A stretch of 64,000 nucleotides of DNA from assembly GCF_032854445.1 (NCBI RefSeq), contig NC_088295.1, forward strand, positions 80,258,028-80,322,027, in the 5' to 3' direction. Position 1 is the stretch's first letter, and every line of letters starts with the position of its first letter. This DNA comes from Liolophura sinensis (taxonomy: Eukaryota > Mollusca > Polyplacophora > Chitonida > Chitonidae). The translations under genes were made by a program, and so were the position numbers. The notes under the pieces were generated by a model. That model ran no database searches, had not been told where the DNA came from, and saw nothing but the letters and a program-made list of their open reading frames with translations. Shown piece after piece: positions 63,101 to 64,000 of the stretch.

Positions 63101-63566
63101 CAATTACCCGGCAGTAGATAATCCTTCTCAGGAGTGGTAGCTAGAAAACACTACAGCCTTTATAAATAGGAATAAGTAAACAGTGAAGTAAAGTTCTACA
63201 GCCTGTTTAATTCACACAAGTGTGAGAACTCCAAATGTAGTCTCATGGAAAAATAACTCGAAAATACTTTAAGGATCAAATCAAGTACGTCAGAAAAAAA
63301 GGTCTAGTATGCTCAAATAGCATCCATTAGCTGTTATTTCCACATTATTATAGAGACTTGTCTTTACCAATGTCGAGTATGTTACCACCACCTACCCTCC
63401 TCTGACATGTCATCATCGTCCTCATCATCTCCCTTGATAACAGTCATGTTACCAGACTCCATCATCTTCTTCAGCCTCTCATTCTCCTCCTGCAGCTCAC
63501 GGATCAGAGCCGCGGTCGGGTCCTCGTTCACCGTGGCTGTAGTTTTTATCTGTTTAGCTCTGTCAG
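54054..63566 (-). CDS. KIF28: Kinesin-3 family protein, KIF28/KLP-6 type; 3' part, 15 exons, motor domain off the right edge
   Basis: Kinesin-3 motors carry membrane cargo toward microtubule plus ends; KLP-6/KIF28 relatives are linked to mitochondrial or ciliary cargo (family knowledge). The first visible exon opens with ADRAKQIKTTATVNEDP, the end of the kinesin motor and neck. Next come an acidic stretch and coiled coil (visible residues 1-100), an FHA domain (about 116-225; HLYNLNMDP, ERHAIISIDSGGYV, HNDRLLFGTTQYFVYANP), a charged segment, a kinesin-3 tail region (WLQSLAFS, ITDFKG) and a C2-like/DUF3694-type region (about 415-510; SARGLPNRFT, NPDWNFKKQFDF, IQIWGKQ). The C terminus is acidic then basic, ending VCVLL and TAA at 54,056-54,054. 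All 14 introns are GT-AG, and the joined exons give 1,980 nt in one open frame. There is no PH domain, which fits KIF28 rather than KIF1 or KIF13. The motor domain is not visible, so paralogue assignment rests on the tail. Possible minus-strand AATAAA signals lie at 52,615-52,620 and 52,400-52,405; neither is proven. Confidence 0.82.
54310..55030. repeat. 35-bp minisatellite in a kinesin intron
   Basis: The unit is close to CATGGTTATGTAGGCACCTG + ATATCATGGTGACAA, with about 20 copies. A variant (AGGGATAACATAGTGATAAC) recurs 175 bp apart (54,421 and 54,596), which is five monomers. The array fills most of the intron between the last two coding exons. Confidence 0.92.
55082..55102 (+). repeat. 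Poly-A run in a kinesin intron
   Basis: About 17 A follow CCACCC next to the 35-bp minisatellite. It could be the tail of an old retroposed fragment; no body is recognised. Confidence 0.6.
55424..55562 (-). CDS. KIF28: KIF28-like exon: helical tail
   Basis: The acceptor is ..TTTGCATTAG and the donor GTAAAT. It encodes QYFKDLIALLEENDKKRV and a second helix ending CLKLLVKDK. It ends in phase 1. Confidence 0.8.
55882..55962 (-). CDS. KIF28: KIF28-like exon: helical tail
   Basis: The acceptor is ..GTTATGTAG and the donor GTGAGA. It encodes SHDPDKVKYMMQVALLQKRQ and QQTEAKL, a probable amphipathic or coiled-coil helix. It is phase 0. Confidence 0.8.
56117..56275 (-). mobile_element. V-SINE in a kinesin intron
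   Basis: It shows TTTGATGGTGTGTTTTATGC, CATACTCAAGAATATTTCAC, GCCAGCGTTATGGTGGGAGG and CCTTCCCATGTACGGCCGG. The head is truncated. It lies 64 bp downstream, in gene direction, of the donor at 56,338. Confidence 0.87.
56339..56491 (-). CDS. KIF28: KIF28-like exon: end of C2-like region and basic linker
   Basis: The acceptor is ..CCTCTTCAG and the donor GTGAGA. It encodes LIEYLKDSAIMIQIWGKQ, then a lysine- and threonine-rich linker. A V-SINE ends 64 bp from the donor. It is phase 0. Confidence 0.83.
56716..56841 (-). CDS. KIF28: KIF28-like exon: C2-like core
   Basis: The acceptor is ..TTATTACAG and the donor GTATGC. It encodes DLYAKFLVYTDDKYNETKK and NTCNPDWNFKKQFDFPNAT. The 'T-x-N-P-x-(W/F)-x-x-x-K-x-F' pattern is the conserved C2-like core. 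It is phase 0. Confidence 0.84.
57176..57321 (+). mobile_element. V-SINE in a kinesin intron, antisense to the gene
   Basis: It shows GCAGATGGTCGTGGGTTTCC, CTCCCACCATAATGATGGCC, TAAAATATTCTTGACTGCGG and ACACCAATCAAATATAC. Confidence 0.87.
57492..57638 (-). CDS. KIF28: KIF28-like exon: start of the C2-like/DUF3694-type region
   Basis: The acceptor is ..CCATTTCAG and the donor GTAAGA. It encodes TEIIPCNKKGKEYTEADD and GKEIHFVVKITSARGLPNRF. The 'ARGLPxRF' motif is a hallmark of the kinesin-3 tail. It is phase 0. Confidence 0.84.
57864..57926 (-). CDS. KIF28: KIF28-like exon: ITDFKG segment (63 nt)
   Basis: The acceptor is ..GTTTTACAG and the donor GTAAGT. This short exon encodes IETKEQLEITDFKGTEVGLL and N, the strand pair before the C2-like region. 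It is phase 0. The preceding intron (1.16 kb) holds two V-SINEs. Confidence 0.8.
58487..58727 (-). mobile_element. V-SINE, old full-length copy with perfect 11-bp target duplication
   Basis: The body is diverged (ACTGATTGGTGTTTTGCGTC, CAAGCATTATGGCAAGAGG, GAGCTGGACTTGAACTAC, GGATCCTGGGTCACTG). AGCATCATTTA occurs at 58,476-58,486 and 58,728-58,738. Confidence 0.82.
58840..58990 (-). mobile_element. V-SINE, very diverged fragment
   Basis: It keeps TACAAGAATTTTTCACTTAT, GGCAGTGAGTTTTATGGG and CCCTCACAGCGATCAG. It lies in the same kinesin intron as the copy at 58,487. Confidence 0.6.
59086..59169 (-). CDS. KIF28: KIF28-like exon: KDPF..WLQSLAF segment
   Basis: The acceptor is ..TTTACAG and the donor GTGAGT. 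It encodes EKDPFDEDLSAEFHIGSVKV and WLQSLAFS, which corresponds to the conserved kinesin-3 'G-x-x-x-V-x-L-Q-S-L-A' stretch. It is phase 0 at both ends. Confidence 0.82.
59567..59701 (-). CDS. KIF28: KIF28-like exon: kinesin-3 tail segment
   Basis: The acceptor is ..GCCTTAAG and the donor GTGAGT. It encodes VHLETKHEWIWTRQKFLNRK and the conserved Tyr/Met-rich stretch before EGDEWDLPK. It is phase 0 at both ends. Confidence 0.82.
59954..60102 (-). CDS. KIF28: KIF28-like exon: helical linker after the FHA domain
   Basis: The acceptor is ..CTCTGACAG and the donor GTGGGC. It encodes DDMLELIPAIEEANSISEEL followed by KMKFELMVVSPEARG, the post-FHA kinesin-3 segment. It ends in phase 0. Confidence 0.82.
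60611..60765 (-). CDS. KIF28: KIF28-like exon: end of FHA domain and linker
   Basis: The acceptor is ..GCATTCAG and the donor GTAAGA. It encodes RLLFGTTQYFVYANP, the last FHA strands, followed by a charged linker (MAQEEIAKKSGFDM). The exon ends in phase 1. Confidence 0.85.
61206..61337 (-). CDS. KIF28: KIF28-like exon: FHA domain core
   Basis: The acceptor is ..TTATATAG and the donor GTTTGC. It encodes SIAERHAIISIDSGGYV and LLRNGKAVTAKTQLHHND. The xxRHAxI and the N-G-K-V loop match the phosphopeptide-binding FHA fold. It enters and leaves in phase 2. Confidence 0.85.
61622..61803 (-). CDS. KIF28: KIF28-like exon: N-terminal half of the FHA domain
   Basis: The acceptor is ..CTCCTCCAG and the donor GTGTGT. 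It encodes the kinesin-3 FHA entry motif HLYNLNMDPMLTGRIIFF and the glycine/proline loop before NDITLVGP. The exon ends in phase 2. Confidence 0.85.
62145..62275 (-). CDS. KIF28: KIF28-like exon: coiled coil before the FHA domain
   Basis: It is read from acceptor ..TTATTAG to donor GTGAGT. It encodes a strongly charged helix (ERASLKEELSQEYESLL, EMEEMKKNFEEKLAAART) typical of the short coiled coil that precedes the FHA domain in kinesin-3. It enters in phase 1 and ends in phase 0. Confidence 0.82.
63396..63566 (-). CDS. KIF28: KIF28-like exon: end of motor, neck linker and acidic coil
   Basis: The acceptor is ccatcag before CTGACAGAG and the donor is GTAGGT. The first two bases complete an Ala codon shared with the previous exon, which is outside the window. 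It encodes ADRAKQIKTTATVNEDP, then a helical heptad-like segment (LIRELQEENERLKKMM) and an acidic run (DDEDDDDMSEEG). The exon ends in phase 1. Confidence 0.85.
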
Positions 63567-63764
63567 CTGATGGACACAAGTACATGCACATCCATTATCA
63601 AAAGTTTTAATACATGCAAATGGTGTACATAGATTTTTGAGAGAGTTCTTTTCCTTACTCAGATAAAAACACATGGAGGATTTACAAATCCCAATTTAAT
63701 TAATAAAATTTTAAATCTCCTACTGTAGCATCCATGAAAATAAAGGTTAAAAATTATATTGACA

Positions 63765-63932
63765 CCAGGCCAACCTGTGCTATTTCCTTGCTCTCACCTC
63801 TCAGTCCTGAGCGCCATGCGAGATAGGCAGTAACAAGTGCCACTTTTGGTGTCTGGTATGGCCTGAGTGATCCCAAATCTCCCAACTTTGAGGTGCATGG
63901 ACACTCTAGCCATCAGGCCACCAAAGTGGTCT
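63765..63932 (-). mobile_element. Dispersed repeat, probable SINE (copy 2), kinesin intron at right edge
   Basis: CAGGCCAACCTGTGCTATTT, CCTTGCTCTCACCTCTCAGT and CCTGAGCGCC match the copy at 48,655. It ends in ACACTCTAGCCATCAGGCCA, a tRNA-head-like complement. No kinesin exon is seen right of 63,566. Confidence 0.55.
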
Positions 63933-64000
63933 TTGTTTATTTATGAGATTGTTGCTTAATGCAATACTCCAGAATTTTAAACTTAAATGGTAGTTAGTTT

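Overview
The window is metazoan nuclear DNA: AT-rich and intron-bearing, with GT-AG splice sites, dispersed tRNA-derived SINEs, minisatellites and DNA-transposon relics, and no operons or bacterial signals. About twenty SINE pieces carry a V-type central domain (motif close to GTGGGTTTCC..CGG..GGTTTCCTCCCACCATAATG) and the 3' end TGAAATATTCTTGAGTACGGCGTAAAACACCAATCAAATAAATA, shown here broken as TGAAATATTCTTGAG / TACGGCGTAAAACACC. One further SINE ends in TCGTCGTCATATGACT..(ACTC)n. To my knowledge such elements are widespread in molluscs and related lophotrochozoans, so I read the source as a marine lophotrochozoan, probably a mollusc or brachiopod. The species cannot be told from the sequence.

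The one well supported gene is on the minus strand at 54,054-63,566. It is the 3' part (15 exons, 659 codons plus stop, all phases compatible) of a kinesin-3 of the KIF28/KLP-6 type: neck, coiled coil, FHA domain, C2-like/DUF3694-type tail and a short charged C terminus. The motor-domain exons lie beyond the right edge. Its introns hold V-SINEs and a 35-bp minisatellite with a 175-bp higher-order period.

The left 54 kb is gene-poor. Working from left to right: mostly anonymous sequence with SINE fragments and perfect hairpins (1-17 kb); an old local duplication with a SINE in only one copy (17.4-18.2 kb); a dead Tc1-like transposase (19.7-20.2 kb); an ORF with a near-identical in-frame 171-bp duplication (22.6-23.3 kb); purine-rich degenerate repeats (25.6-26.3 kb); a 525-bp foldback element with a 6-bp target duplication (28.3-28.8 kb); several minisatellites (32.6-33.2, 38.4-39.3, 43.1-43.6 kb); and a broken Penelope-like retroelement whose GIY-YIG piece precedes its reverse transcriptase (40.4-42.7 kb). 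Weak candidate genes or exons lie at 43.7-44.8 kb (+), 45.4-46.0 kb (-) and 48.96-49.18 kb (+).

I see no gene cluster or defence-type system. The more unusual signals are repeat biology: a palindrome-cored higher-order minisatellite with a second locus in inverse orientation, the SINE filled/empty-site pair, the foldback element, the in-frame duplication, and a possible small multi-exon gene with a weak CARD-like start.
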